A stretch of 36,061 bases of DNA from an uncultured Variovorax sp. (GCA_913776885.1 CAJYQC010000055.1:1-36061); one strand, 5' to 3'. Shown: positions 1-8,273, numbered from the stretch's first letter. A program made the numbers and translations. Notes: a model not told the origin generated them from the letters alone.

Positions 1-1
1 T

Positions 2-259
2 GGAGGAATGCGTGCCGGCTTCGAGTACTTCAAGGCCTTCGAGCAGGACGCCGCCGACTTCGCGGAACTGGGCAAGACGCCGCTGCCGATGCCCATGCTG
101 GTGCTGTCGGGCGAGAAGGCCGGCGGCAGCTTCCTGATCGAGCAGGGCCGCATGGTTGCGACCAGCGTCGAGGGCGTGATCGTCAAGGGCTCAGGCCACT
201 GGCTGATGGAAGAGGCGCCGCAGCAGGTCATCCCGGCGTTGATCGGATTCCTGCAATAG
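2..259 (+). CDS. Alpha/beta hydrolase, C-terminal part (cut by left edge)
   Basis: The reading frame is open from the left edge and ends at 259, so only the last ~86 residues are present and the start lies outside the window. The visible part has the C-terminal pattern of epoxide-hydrolase or dehalogenase-like alpha/beta hydrolases: a core strand PMLVLSGEKAGG, then a loop with the probable catalytic histidine in GSGHWLMEE, then a final helix. The nucleophile and acid residues are not visible, so the substrate cannot be predicted. An SDR oxidoreductase follows 112 bp downstream on the same strand, with its own ribosome-binding site. Confidence 0.8.
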   Translation, partial: GGMRAGFEYFKAFEQDAADFAELGKTPLPMPMLVLSGEKAGGSFLIEQGRMVATSVEGVIVKGSGHWLMEEAPQQVIPALIGFLQ

Positions 260-371
260 CGCAGCATTGAAGCTGACGCCAGAAGACGCGCCTCCCCGCC
301 TGCTGCCATCCGCACCGCACGAGCGGCAGGCTCGGAGTGCACCGGCAGCCAACCCACCAAGGAGAATCGAC

Positions 372-1163
372 ATGGACCTTCAACTCGACGGCAAGCTCGC
401 ACTGGTCAGCGGGAGCACCGCAGGAATCGGCTATGCGATCGCGCACACGCTGGCGCAGGAGGGCGCCGACGTCATCGTCAACGGCCGGTCGCAGGCCGCG
501 GTCGACGAGGCCGTGGACCGCATCCGTTCGCAGGCGCACGGCAGGGTCGTCGGCCATGCCGCAGACCTCAGCCGGGCCGAGGCGGCCGAAGAGGCCGTGC
601 GTCGCCACCCGGGCATCGCCATCCTGGTCAACAACCTGGGCATCTTCGAGGCGAAGCCGTTCGAAGACATTCCCGATGACGACTGGCTGCGCTTCTTCGA
701 CGTGAACGTGCTGAGCGGCGTGCGCCTTGCACGCCTGGTGCTGCCCGGGATGCGGCGAGCGAACTGGGGCAGGATCGTGTTCATCTCCAGCGAGAGCGCG
801 GTGCAGATCCCGACGGAGATGATCCACTACGGAGTGACCAAGACAGCGCAGCTCGCAGTCTCGCGCGGACTCGCGGAGTCGGTCGCCGGCACGAACATCA
901 CGGTCAACAGCGTGCTCCCGGGCCCGACCAAGTCGCGCGGCGTCGGCGACTTCGTGGAGGGCCTGGCGCGATCGAACGCCAAGACATTCGAGCAGGTCGA
1001 GGCGGAATTCTTCGACCATGTTCGCCCGACCTCGCTGATCAAGCGTTTCGCCTCGCCGCAGGAAGTGGCATCGCTCGTGGCCTACGTGGCGAGTCCGCTC
1101 GCGTCGGCGACCACCGGTGCTGCGCTTCGCGTCGATGGCGGCGTCGTCAAGAGCGCGTTCTGA
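372..1163 (+). CDS. SDR family NAD(P)-dependent oxidoreductase
   Basis: Classical short-chain dehydrogenase of 263 residues, the usual family length. The cofactor loop reads SGSTAGIG (residues 13-20), the NNLG motif is near 87-90, and the catalytic Ser-Tyr-Lys set fits S140, Y153 and K157. A C-terminal VDGG segment completes the fold. ATG 372 is chosen because AAGGAG lies just upstream (about 359-364) and the fold begins immediately; the open frame extends to 267 but that extension is not SDR-like. The enzyme should be cytosolic and oxidise or reduce a hydroxyl/carbonyl substrate that the sequence does not identify. Together with the upstream alpha/beta hydrolase it could form a small catabolic unit (inference). 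Confidence 0.92.
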   Translation: MDLQLDGKLALVSGSTAGIGYAIAHTLAQEGADVIVNGRSQAAVDEAVDRIRSQAHGRVVGHAADLSRAEAAEEAVRRHPGIAILVNNLGIFEAKPFEDIPDDDWLRFFDVNVLSGVRLARLVLPGMRRANWGRIVFISSESAVQIPTEMIHYGVTKTAQLAVSRGLAESVAGTNITVNSVLPGPTKSRGVGDFVEGLARSNAKTFEQVEAEFFDHVRPTSLIKRFASPQEVASLVAYVASPLASATTGAALRVDGGVVKSAF

Positions 1164-1238
1164 CGCCGGCGCGATGCAGCGTCATCGAATCTCCCGCTCG
1201 GCCGGAGCATCGGCAGCCAGGGGCACAATTCGGCCACG

Positions 1239-1904
1239 ATGAAGGCAGTCACCGAGTACCTTCGATCCCGCTTCCCGGCGGTTGTTCGCACTCCCAGTGG
1301 GCTGCGCCGCATGCAGGCTGTTGCGCAGCGGCCCTTCGCCAACTGGCTTGTGCCCTTCGCGCTGGGCTGCCTCGTCCTGTCGCTTCAGGCAGGCGGCGAG
1401 CCGGTTTACGAAGCGCTGCGCTATGACCGCGCGGCCGTGCTCGGCGCTCAGCCCTGGCGCCTGCTTTCTGCGCATGTGGTGCATCTGGGCTGGGCGCATT
1501 GCCTGATGAACGTGGGCGGGCTGGCGCTGTGTGCCGCGTTCGCGGCGGGCACCCTCGGCTGGCGGGCCTGGCTCGCAGCGGTCGTTGGGCTCGCCCTCGG
1601 CGTGGGGCTCCTGCTGTTGGCCGCATCGCCGCAGGCCTCGGACTACGCTGGCCTCTCTGGCGTGCTCTACGGGCTTTTCGTCTGGGTGCTGGCACCGCGC
1701 GCCTGGCGTGGCGATCGCGTGGCCTGGATCGTCCTCGCCGCTGTGCTCACGCGCGTCGGCTGGCAGATGTTCAATCCGCCTTCGCAAGCGCAGCGTGCGC
1801 TGATCGGCGGCGAGGTGCTGGTCGAAGCGCACCTGTACGGCGTGCTGTGCGCAGTCGCGCTTTGCCTCGTGCATGGTGCGTGGTCGCACTCCAGGCGGGA
1901 CTGA
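1239..1904 (+). CDS. rrtA: Rhombosortase (rhomboid-family GlyGly-CTERM protease)
   Basis: Predicted polytopic inner-membrane serine protease of 221 residues, the short size typical of rhombosortases. The rhomboid nucleophile loop is GLSGVLYG with S140, and the partner histidine is H198 in EAHLYG. A conserved His/Asn face, HLGWAHCLMN, is at about 82-91. Hydrophobic segments lie around 35-50, 70-105, 110-130, 135-150, 160-172 and 190-212. Rhombosortases cleave proteins that carry a C-terminal GlyGly-CTERM tail (Haft and co-workers), and the convergent neighbour ends in exactly such a tail, so the two are probably enzyme and dedicated substrate. The Shine-Dalgarno before 1239 is weak; ATG 1311 is an alternative start. 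Confidence 0.85.
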   Translation: MKAVTEYLRSRFPAVVRTPSGLRRMQAVAQRPFANWLVPFALGCLVLSLQAGGEPVYEALRYDRAAVLGAQPWRLLSAHVVHLGWAHCLMNVGGLALCAAFAAGTLGWRAWLAAVVGLALGVGLLLLAASPQASDYAGLSGVLYGLFVWVLAPRAWRGDRVAWIVLAAVLTRVGWQMFNPPSQAQRALIGGEVLVEAHLYGVLCAVALCLVHGAWSHSRRD

Positions 1905-1950
1905 GCGGCCCCCATCGGCCATGGCCATAAGGGCGCGCTTGCGATGCAGA

Positions 1951-1969
1951 GCCGGCTCTCGAGGCCGGC
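1951..1969. terminator. Possible hairpin between convergent rrtA and xylanase genes
   Basis: GCCGGC (1951-1956) and GCCGGC (1964-1969) can pair around a 7-nt loop in the 74-bp gap between two converging genes. There is no T-run, so intrinsic termination is uncertain. Confidence 0.3.
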
Positions 1970-1978
1970 ATCACTGGA

Positions 1979-4744
1979 TCACTGCCTGCGGCGGCGGGCG
2001 AACGCGAGCGCCGCGAGGCCTGCCAGCGCCAGGGCGAGGTCGCCCACATCCAGCGATCCGCCGCTCCTGCGGAAGGGGAGGGCGATCGGCATTGCCGGCG
2101 GCGGCGAGGTGGGAGGCTGCGTCGTCGGCGGGTTGGTCGTCGGCGGTTCATCGTCCGGCGAGTAGGACTCGACGTCGTAGGCGTAGAGCCTGACGCTCGT
2201 GCCCTCCTTGGGGCTGTCCGCCTGCATGGCGACGAACCCGCCGACGGAACCCTGCCGCTGGCTGATGGCGTTCCCGGTGTCCCTGTTCGGCGTTTCGCCG
2301 TCGCTCACTTCCTTCAGCACGTAATGCTGTTTGGCACCGTCCTTGTCGGTGTACAGGAACATCTTCATCTCGCCTGTCGCCGGATCGATGGGCGTGTTGA
2401 ACCACACCGCCTGGTCCAGCGCCCTGTCGGCGATCTGCGAACCCTCCTGGCCGTTCGTCTGCCGCGTGATCAGTGAGTTCTGGCCCGCCACGACGGTGCC
2501 GGTCGCCCCGTTGCCCCTGAACACGATGTGCGGGTAGGCGTTGGTGCCATGGATGAAGCTCTGCATCGTGTGCCCTTCCTGCGCCGCGTACGGTCCCGCG
2601 GCAGGGCTCTTCGCCTCTTCGAAGACGAACTTGAGGTTGTCCTGGGCCAGTGCGGGCTCGCTCTGCGGTGCATTCGGATTGCGCAATGGCACGAGGACGT
2701 CGCCACGCAGGATGACGGGCGTGCGCGACAGCGATTCGGGCGATGCCGAGGTCGCGGGCTTGCTTCTGTTGGTCAAGGCAGCCGCCTGCGTCTGCCCATT
2801 GGAAGCCGACTCGCCGGACACGACCATGTAGGTCCTGCCGGGTTCGAATCGCGTGACGAGTCGCCAGGCTTTCTCCGTCGATGCGTCCTTGCGCATCCTC
2901 AGCCCGAACGGCCCGGCGATCGGGTCCTGCGGCAGCAGCACGAGCGTGGTGCGCCCATGCTTGGGCACGGCCTTCATCTCCACGACGCCGGAAGCTCTCG
3001 CCATGCCGTCGCTTCCATACGAGGTCCTGTACTGCTTGAATGCGGTCGTGCCATCGCTGAAGCGAACGTCCGCATAGGAGAAGGGCGCTTCCAGCGCATT
3101 GGCGGCATCCATCCACCCGACGGTCATCTTGCCGAAGGAAAGCACGAACGTCGCGGTGTTCTCCGCCGAAGCGGTTGCCGGTGCGGGCCCGCGCGCGGTC
3201 ACCGTCACATGGCACGGCTTTCCGGGAACCACGGCGCAGTCGGGCGGGTTGAACTTCATGCTCTCGACGGCGAACCCCGAAGGCAGCGAGACGTTGGCAG
3301 CCGTGAACACGACGTTCTTCGTGCCGACCGGCACGTTGATGTCGAGCATCGCCTGTGCGTTCCTGCCCCCCCAGGTCCTGGCCGTGAAGCTTTCTCCGCC
3401 ATAGCTGAAGGTTGCGGTGACGCCGTTCGGCGGCAGGCCCGCATCGATGAGGTACTGCTCGGGGTTCGTCGCGGCCCAGTACGCCTCCTTCGGCTGGCCC
3501 ACGGCGGACCACGGATATCCGTTGGTGTGATAACCCGGGTCGGTCATCCCCCACCAGGTCACGCGGTGCACGCCGCCCTTGTATTCGGGATGGCGGCCTC
3601 CAGGGCCGGCTGCGTATTCCTTGAGCAGGCTGAAGAGCTTCGCGTACTGGATGCCCTGCTCCTTGAAGAGCGCATCCATCTCGGGGCCGTTCTGGATCCG
3701 CTGGCCCTTGTCCAGCCCGAGGAGCGGCGCAAGGTCCAGTTCGGTCAGGTCGACGTTCACCCCGGTTTCGAGATAGGTCTTGATGGTCCGCTCGAAGGCG
3801 TCGAGGTTGAGCCTCATGTCCCAGTGCCCCTGCGTGCCGATGACGTCGACCAGCGGCCGCGGATTTCCCTTGGCGTCCAGAAGGATCCGTCCCTTGCCCG
3901 CGGCCGATTCGGCCGCATACCGTTCATTGAACTCCCTGACCATCGAAGCGATCGCGGTGGCCTTCGAGGCCCGCTCGTTGTCGTTGAAGTCGTTGTAGTT
4001 CAGGATCGCGGTCGTGTTCTGGCGTGCCGCATAGAACGCGTCGTACATGTAGTCCCAGCTCTTCCCGCCCTTGGCGTAGGCCTGTGCCCATCGGGCAGGG
4101 CGCTCCTCGGGGCTGTAGCCGGTACGCAGGGCGTTCCTCCAGTCGGCGGGATTGTCGGGGTTGTCCTTGAACGCCTCGTTGACCACGTCCCACGCATAGG
4201 TCTTGAACGGTTCCTTGTCGAAATGGCCGGCCACGGTCCGGATGTAGTACTCCAGGTTCGTCTTCGCGGTGGCGTAGTCCCACGGGGTCTCCCATCCACC
4301 ATTCGCGGTCAGCACATTGGGTGCGGGCCACTGGGCAGACTGGTTGTGCCAGACGAGCACGTGCCCCGTGACCTTCACACCTCGCGCGTTGGCCGCGGCG
4401 ATGTCCGCGTTGATGCCCGAGCTGAGATTGGCGAGGAAGTTGGGGGTCGGATTGCCGATTCCCCCATTCCAGAACTCCGGCTTCATCGCGTTGCCCGGCG
4501 TCACCACGTTGAAGTGCTTCACCGTCATGGCGGCGACCGAGTTCTCGCCGGGCACCACGTCGGAACCGAAGTAGCGCGCGTCGAGATTGGTGCTGCCGAT
4601 GAGGAAGTGGTTCTTGTACACGTCCTTCAGCGCCGGCCAGTCGGCGGGATTCGTCGGCCGATCGGCCGCCAGGGCGGCGTTCGCGATCACGAGTGCGCTT
4701 GGCAGCGCGATCAGAAGACTCCTGATGCCAGGTCTGGTGAGCAT
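1979..4744 (-). CDS. Secreted GH10 endo-1,4-beta-xylanase with GlyGly-CTERM tail
   Basis: The 921-residue product starts with a Sec signal peptide (cleavage near ALA-AD, residue ~26) followed by a GH10 catalytic domain at about 40-435. Visible marks are HFNVVTPGNAMKPE near 77-90, GHVLVWHNQ near 127-135, the acid/base Glu in WDVVNEAF (E190) and the nucleophile in TELD (E335). About 430 residues of beta-rich, carbohydrate-binding-like sequence follow, then a Pro/Thr linker (about 865-887) and a C-terminal GG (895-896), hydrophobic helix and RRRR. This end is a GlyGly-CTERM sorting signal. The start at 4744 is fixed by the signal peptide and by AGGAGG at 4754-4759. It should hydrolyse xylan outside the cell after rhombosortase processing. 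Translation is probably controlled by the upstream leader ORF and hairpin. Confidence 0.93.
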   Translation of the reverse strand: MLTRPGIRSLLIALPSALVIANAALAADRPTNPADWPALKDVYKNHFLIGSTNLDARYFGSDVVPGENSVAAMTVKHFNVVTPGNAMKPEFWNGGIGNPTPNFLANLSSGINADIAAANARGVKVTGHVLVWHNQSAQWPAPNVLTANGGWETPWDYATAKTNLEYYIRTVAGHFDKEPFKTYAWDVVNEAFKDNPDNPADWRNALRTGYSPEERPARWAQAYAKGGKSWDYMYDAFYAARQNTTAILNYNDFNDNERASKATAIASMVREFNERYAAESAAGKGRILLDAKGNPRPLVDVIGTQGHWDMRLNLDAFERTIKTYLETGVNVDLTELDLAPLLGLDKGQRIQNGPEMDALFKEQGIQYAKLFSLLKEYAAGPGGRHPEYKGGVHRVTWWGMTDPGYHTNGYPWSAVGQPKEAYWAATNPEQYLIDAGLPPNGVTATFSYGGESFTARTWGGRNAQAMLDINVPVGTKNVVFTAANVSLPSGFAVESMKFNPPDCAVVPGKPCHVTVTARGPAPATASAENTATFVLSFGKMTVGWMDAANALEAPFSYADVRFSDGTTAFKQYRTSYGSDGMARASGVVEMKAVPKHGRTTLVLLPQDPIAGPFGLRMRKDASTEKAWRLVTRFEPGRTYMVVSGESASNGQTQAAALTNRSKPATSASPESLSRTPVILRGDVLVPLRNPNAPQSEPALAQDNLKFVFEEAKSPAAGPYAAQEGHTMQSFIHGTNAYPHIVFRGNGATGTVVAGQNSLITRQTNGQEGSQIADRALDQAVWFNTPIDPATGEMKMFLYTDKDGAKQHYVLKEVSDGETPNRDTGNAISQRQGSVGGFVAMQADSPKEGTSVRLYAYDVESYSPDDEPPTTNPPTTQPPTSPPPAMPIALPFRRSGGSLDVGDLALALAGLAALAFARRRRQ

Positions 4745-4748
4745 GATG

Positions 4749-4777
4749 CCGATCCTCCTAGTGGTTCCGAGGATCGG
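4749..4777 (-). promoter_or_regulatory. Hairpin covering the xylanase Shine-Dalgarno
   Basis: On the transcribed strand, CCGATCCTC (4777-4769) is perfectly complementary to GAGGATCGG (4757-4749), giving a 9-bp stem with an 11-nt loop. GAGG of the AGGAGG ribosome-binding site is inside the 3' arm, 9 nt before the xylanase ATG. The 5' arm is translated as part of a leader ORF whose TAG lies in the loop, so a ribosome finishing the leader would open the stem. The pairing is seen; its regulatory role is inferred. Confidence 0.6.
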
Positions 4778-4874
4778 AGAGTCGTCGTTGTGCGTGGTCC
4801 TCGATCTGCGCCAAGGCAAGCCCGGCCGATGCGGGCGGCAGCGAGGCCGCCAGACCCGATGATCTGAATTTCAT
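4758..4874 (-). CDS. 38-aa leader ORF upstream of the xylanase
   Basis: A 38-codon frame starts at ATG 4874 with a good ribosome-binding site (GGAGAC, 3 nt upstream) and stops with TAG at 4758-4760. It begins MKFRSSGLAASL, has an Ala/Leu/Pro-rich middle like a weak signal peptide, and ends in a charged tail (QRRLSDPRNH). The stop codon shares two bases with the AGGAGG of the xylanase, 13 nt before its ATG. That layout is typical of translational coupling. It may be a true regulatory leader peptide or the decayed front of an older longer gene. No homologue is recognised. Confidence 0.5.
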   Translation of the reverse strand: MKFRSSGLAASLPPASAGLALAQIEDHAQRRLSDPRNH

Positions 4875-5016
4875 GATGTCTCCGGAATGGAATATGCGGG
4901 GTGCGGCGAAATTGCCGCGACTCGCCGGCTCTCTTCGGAGCCCTGGTTGACCGCTGCGAAGGCTAGGTGACGGCCCTCTGCCGGTCCACTGACTTTTTCG
5001 CTAGCATCCATTCCAA
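4875..5016. promoter_or_regulatory. Divergent promoter region, xylanase / LysR
   Basis: This gap separates the minus-strand leader/xylanase unit from the plus-strand LysR gene. It contains two inverted copies of an 8-mer, GGAATGGA at 4884-4891 and TCCATTCC at 5007-5014, about 115 bp apart, one next to each start. They could be operator half-sites for the LysR protein, but the T-N11-A LysR pattern was not demonstrated. No clear -35/-10 pair was found. Confidence 0.35.
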
Positions 5017-6018
5017 ATGCTGATGAGTTCGGGCAAGACCTCTGGTAAACCCCTGATGCTGGCGCAGGTCTCGCGTCTGCGTTTCCGGCACCTGCAGTTC
5101 CTCGACATCCTCGGAAAGACACGCAACCTGCGCCTGACCGCCGAGCAGATGTACATCACGCAGCCCGCGGCCACCAAGGTGCTGATGGACATCGAGGAGA
5201 TGCTCGAAGCACGCCTGTTCGACCGCCTGCCGCGCGACATGCAACCGAACGAACTGGGGCTCTTCACCTTGCGCTACGCGCACTCCGCGCTGGACGGCTA
5301 TCGCAAGTTCGTGGACGAGTTCAGCACGCTGAAGCAGGGCGGTCACGGCCATCTGTCGATCGGCGCTGTCTCGGGCGCGGCGCATCTGCTGACCTCAGCG
5401 GTGGCCGAGCTGCAGCGCATGCGGCCGCTGCTGGTGGTGAAGGTGCTCGAGCAGAGCAGCGACCAGCTCATCGTGTGGCTGGCCGAGCGCAAGATCGATG
5501 TGATGATCGGCCGCTTCACCGAAGAATCCCAGCGCGACCAGTTCCACTACGAGAACCTCACCGGCGAAGGCCTGCAGATCGCCGCGGGCGTGCACCATCC
5601 GCTGCGCGGGCCAAACGCCCCGGGGCTGAGGGAGCTGTCGAACTGGCCGTGGATCCTGTATCCGGCATCCACGGCGCTGCGCAAGGTATCGGACGACATC
5701 TTTCGCACTACAGGCCTGTCGCTCACCTCGGGCATCGTCGAGACGCCATCGTTCCTGTTCGCGCTGGAGCTGCTGCAGAGCACGGCCATGCTGTCGCTGC
5801 AGCCCGCCGCGCTGGTGGACAAGTATGTGAGGCGCGGGCTGCTGACGCGCATCGCGACCGAGCTCCCCACCCGCATGCCCGACTTCGGTCTCATCACGCT
5901 GCAGGGCGAGACGCCGAGCACCGCCGCGCTCGCGTTCATGGACGTGATCCGCAACATGGCAGGCCACAAGCGCGAAGCGGCGTCAGTGGAAAGAGCGAAG
6001 CGCGGCCCGCTGGCCTAG
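5017..6018 (+). CDS. LysR-family transcriptional regulator
   Basis: 333-residue LysR regulator. The N-terminal winged helix-turn-helix covers about residues 23-80 (RFRHLQFLDILGKTRNL, then ITQPAATKVLMDIEEML), and the periplasmic-binding-like effector domain follows from about 105 to 320. The recognition pattern and overall look resemble the GbpR/sugar-responsive branch, but the ligand cannot be read from sequence. It is transcribed away from the xylanase gene, the usual position of a LysR regulator relative to its target, so xylan-derived sugars are a reasonable guess at the inducer. ATG 5017 has no strong Shine-Dalgarno; ATG 5023 or 5056 are alternatives that leave the DNA-binding domain intact. 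Confidence 0.9.
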   Translation: MLMSSGKTSGKPLMLAQVSRLRFRHLQFLDILGKTRNLRLTAEQMYITQPAATKVLMDIEEMLEARLFDRLPRDMQPNELGLFTLRYAHSALDGYRKFVDEFSTLKQGGHGHLSIGAVSGAAHLLTSAVAELQRMRPLLVVKVLEQSSDQLIVWLAERKIDVMIGRFTEESQRDQFHYENLTGEGLQIAAGVHHPLRGPNAPGLRELSNWPWILYPASTALRKVSDDIFRTTGLSLTSGIVETPSFLFALELLQSTAMLSLQPAALVDKYVRRGLLTRIATELPTRMPDFGLITLQGETPSTAALAFMDVIRNMAGHKREAASVERAKRGPLA

Positions 6019-6196
6019 GGAGCGGGACGCAGGGTCACTCGGCGCGGCCCGATGCGAGGCTGGTTGATCCGCAATGCGACATCGGTTGAGCGCAGGGGCA
6101 CGCTGTTGATCGAAACCGCCCTCACTCTGCATCAGCCTGCCGACCCAGTCGTCCTCCCTCGCATGCGCCATGCCTTGCCGAGTCTTGCACAGTCAC

Positions 6197-6904
6197 TCAT
6201 GCAGACGCGCCGAAAAGAAGCCCCGCGCCCGCGGTGACGCCCATCGCCAGCGTCCCCCAGAACACGATCCGCCAGACGCTCTTGCCCACGGAGGTACCGC
6301 CGATCTTTGCGGCCGCTGCACCCAGCAGGGCGAGGAAGCCGATGGCAGTCGAGACGGTCCATGGCAGCAGCGATGCCTGTGGAGCCAGTGCCACCACCGC
6401 CAGCGGCATCGCCGCACCCGTGGCGAAGCTCGCGGCCGATGCCATTGCGGCCTGCAGCGGGCGGGCGCTGGACGCGTCGGAGATGCCGAGCTCGTCACGC
6501 GCGTGGGCGCCGAGCGCGTCGTGCGCCATGAGCGCGGCGGCGACCTCGCTCGCGAGGTCATGCTCCAGGCCGCGTCGCATGTAGATCGCGGTCAGCTCCC
6601 GGTGTTCGGCCTCGGGCTGCTTGTCCAGTTCGGCGCGCTCGCGTTCCAGGTCGGCCTGTTCGGTGTCTGCCTGCGAGTACACCGACACGAACTCGCCCGC
6701 GGCCATCGACATCGCGCCGGCCACGAGGCCGGCTGCCGCCGTGGTGAGGATGCTCGCGTGGCTGGCATTGGCCGCCGCGACGCCCGCCACGAGGCTGGCC
6801 GTCGAGATGATGCCGTCGTTGGCACCGAGCACGGCGGCGCGCAGCCATCCGATGTGCTCGGTGCGGTGGCGTTCGGGGTGGGCGCGGTAGTGGAATGTCT
6901 TCAT
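6197..6904 (-). CDS. VIT family (VIT1/CCC1) membrane transporter-like protein
   Basis: 235 residues with the VIT1/CCC1 layout: a conserved first helix region with AAVLGANDGIIS (about 23-34), a second helix with AGAMSMAAGEFVSVYSQ, a charged cytoplasmic Glu-rich stretch (about 80-135) that in the family binds metal, and three C-terminal helices. Eukaryotic members move Fe2+ or Mn2+ into vacuoles. Bacterial members are presumed divalent-metal transporters at the inner membrane, so the substrate here is inferred. It is the last gene of a minus-strand run that includes a b561-type cytochrome 32 bp upstream. The LysR gene converges from the other side. Confidence 0.9.
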   Translation of the reverse strand: MKTFHYRAHPERHRTEHIGWLRAAVLGANDGIISTASLVAGVAAANASHASILTTAAAGLVAGAMSMAAGEFVSVYSQADTEQADLERERAELDKQPEAEHRELTAIYMRRGLEHDLASEVAAALMAHDALGAHARDELGISDASSARPLQAAMASAASFATGAAMPLAVVALAPQASLLPWTVSTAIGFLALLGAAAAKIGGTSVGKSVWRIVFWGTLAMGVTAGAGLLFGASA

Positions 6905-6936
6905 GGTTCTTCGTTGTGTGTCGACTGGTCCCGCTC

Positions 6937-7494
6937 TCAGCGGGAGGTGCGTCCCGGCAGCATTCGCAGGAGCGTGTTGTCGCGGGTGATGTAGTGATGG
7001 GCGAGCGCGGCCGCGGCATGCAGGCCGATCAGGAAGTAGCCGGCCGTGGCCAGTGCCTCGTGCACGTCCTTGAGCTGCCTAGAAAGCGCCTTGTCCGGGC
7101 CGACGAGCGCAGGCAGGTGCAGACCGAACAGCGTGATCGGTGAGCCTTGCGCGCTCAGCGTCAGCCAGCCCAGAACGGGTGTGGCGATCATGAAGGCGTA
7201 GAGGGCAAGGTGCGTGAGATGCGCGGTCCTGTCCTGCCACGCCGGCACCGGCGGCCAAATCGCAGGCGCCGCTCCCGCGCTCCATCGCACGATGAGGCGA
7301 AGCACCACGAGCGCGAGCACGCTCAGCCCCAGCAGGAAGTGCAGCGGCTTGAGACTGGCGCGCAGGTCGCTTCCCCGCGGTGCGAGTCCGCGCAGCTCCA
7401 TGCAGGCGTACACGGCCACGAGCAGCAGCAGCATCAGCCAGTGCAGGCCGATCACCCAGGCGCCGTAGCGGCTCCCGGAATTCTTGAATGCCAT
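6937..7494 (-). CDS. Cytochrome b561 family protein
   Basis: 185-residue inner-membrane diheme cytochrome b of the prokaryotic b561 type. Four hydrophobic helices are visible with the expected heme-ligand histidines: H18 in IGLHWLML, H52 in LKPLHFLLG, H145 in LKDVHEA and H159 in IGLHAAA. Start 7494 is chosen because AGGAGG lies at the proper distance upstream and the first helix begins at once; a longer frame to 7566 adds only basic non-membrane residues. It probably passes electrons between the quinone pool and a periplasmic partner. The VIT-family gene follows after 32 bp, so the two are likely cotranscribed. Confidence 0.92.
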   Translation of the reverse strand: MAFKNSGSRYGAWVIGLHWLMLLLLVAVYACMELRGLAPRGSDLRASLKPLHFLLGLSVLALVVLRLIVRWSAGAAPAIWPPVPAWQDRTAHLTHLALYAFMIATPVLGWLTLSAQGSPITLFGLHLPALVGPDKALSRQLKDVHEALATAGYFLIGLHAAAALAHHYITRDNTLLRMLPGRTSR

Positions 7495-7713
7495 GGCGTT
7501 CCTCCTCAGGAACGCCCGCGGGCGAATGGTGGCTGCGCTGCGCGCCGAGTGCGCTGTGCCGTGCACATGCCGCGGTACTGCGTGGCAGGGAAGGTGCGCG
7601 AGCGCGAGCGCTCCCGTGCGGGTTGCGGTGTGGCCGCGCCCTGGAGACGGGCGTGTACCTGCGTCGAGTCAAGCATGTGTGACCTCCGTATCCAAAAAAA
7701 CGACTTGGGGCTT

Positions 7714-7753
7714 CCGCCCGCGCACTGGGCGGGCGGCAGACGGCCGCCGTCTG
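7714..7753 (-). terminator. Two adjacent hairpins, possible terminator
   Basis: CCGCCCG (7714-7720) pairs with CGGGCGG (7730-7736), and CAGACGGC-C-GCCGTCTG (7737-7753) is a perfect palindrome. On the minus strand they lie after the hypothetical gene ending at 7776 and before seven T (7700-7694). The 13-nt gap to the T-run makes them an imperfect intrinsic terminator. The rest of the gap between 7495 and 7775 shows no gene. Confidence 0.35.
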
Positions 7754-7775
7754 CGCTGAGCGAAGACGGCGCTTC

Positions 7776-8237
7776 TCAGGACGCCGGAGGAGGTGCGGTC
7801 CGCGGCGGCGAGCACCGCCAGGGTGAGGTCGGGGGAGGCGCGCGGATCACGGCGCGGGTCCGGCCGCGAGGTGCACAAGGGGCGCGCACGGGAGAGCCGT
7901 GCAGTGCCACCACCAGCGGCAGCATCGCAAGCACGATCGCCATCAATCTTTCCAACCCGTGGCGAAGGCTGTCGGGCAGATCGGTGCCCGCGCTGGAGGG
8001 GACGAACAAGGTCGTCTCGCGGCTGCTGGCGTGGTCCGGCCGCTCGTCGGGTTCGAACTGCACGGTCGCGCTCGCTGCGCGGATGCGAAAGCCCGGCTCG
8101 TCCTCCCAGCCGTCCTCGCGGAAGTGCACAGCAATGAACGGCTGCAAGGCCGCGAGCAACACGAAAGCGATGCAACACCACGCAACCTGAAGGTCGGCAA
8201 GATGCCGGACCAGGTGGCGAAGGCGGCGGATCAGCAT
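7776..8237 (-). CDS. Hypothetical protein, possible membrane/secreted
   Basis: 153-residue frame that I do not recognise. It has a basic N-terminus followed by a hydrophobic stretch at about 18-38 (WCCIAFVLLAALQPFIAV), an acidic soluble middle (FREDGWEDEPGF) and a second hydrophobic stretch at about 97-112 (MAIVLAMLPLVVAL), then an Arg/Pro-rich tail that may be low-quality or non-coding in character. The frame fits a signal-anchored small protein. A 40-codon membrane peptide gene lies 36 bp upstream on the same strand and the cytochrome gene is downstream. Coding status is moderately uncertain. Confidence 0.5.
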   Translation of the reverse strand: MLIRRLRHLVRHLADLQVAWCCIAFVLLAALQPFIAVHFREDGWEDEPGFRIRAASATVQFEPDERPDHASSRETTLFVPSSAGTDLPDSLRHGLERLMAIVLAMLPLVVALHGSPVRAPCAPRGRTRAVIRAPPPTSPWRCSPPRTAPPPAS

Positions 8238-8273
8238 TGCAGGATCAAGGAAGACGATGGGGCTGCCGCAGCC

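Noticed and set aside
2528-4867. Long plus-strand frame opposite the xylanase (about 780 codons)
   Set aside because: It is the antisense shadow of a GC-rich gene: Arg/Gly/His-rich, no domains, and the opposite strand encodes a clear GH10 enzyme.
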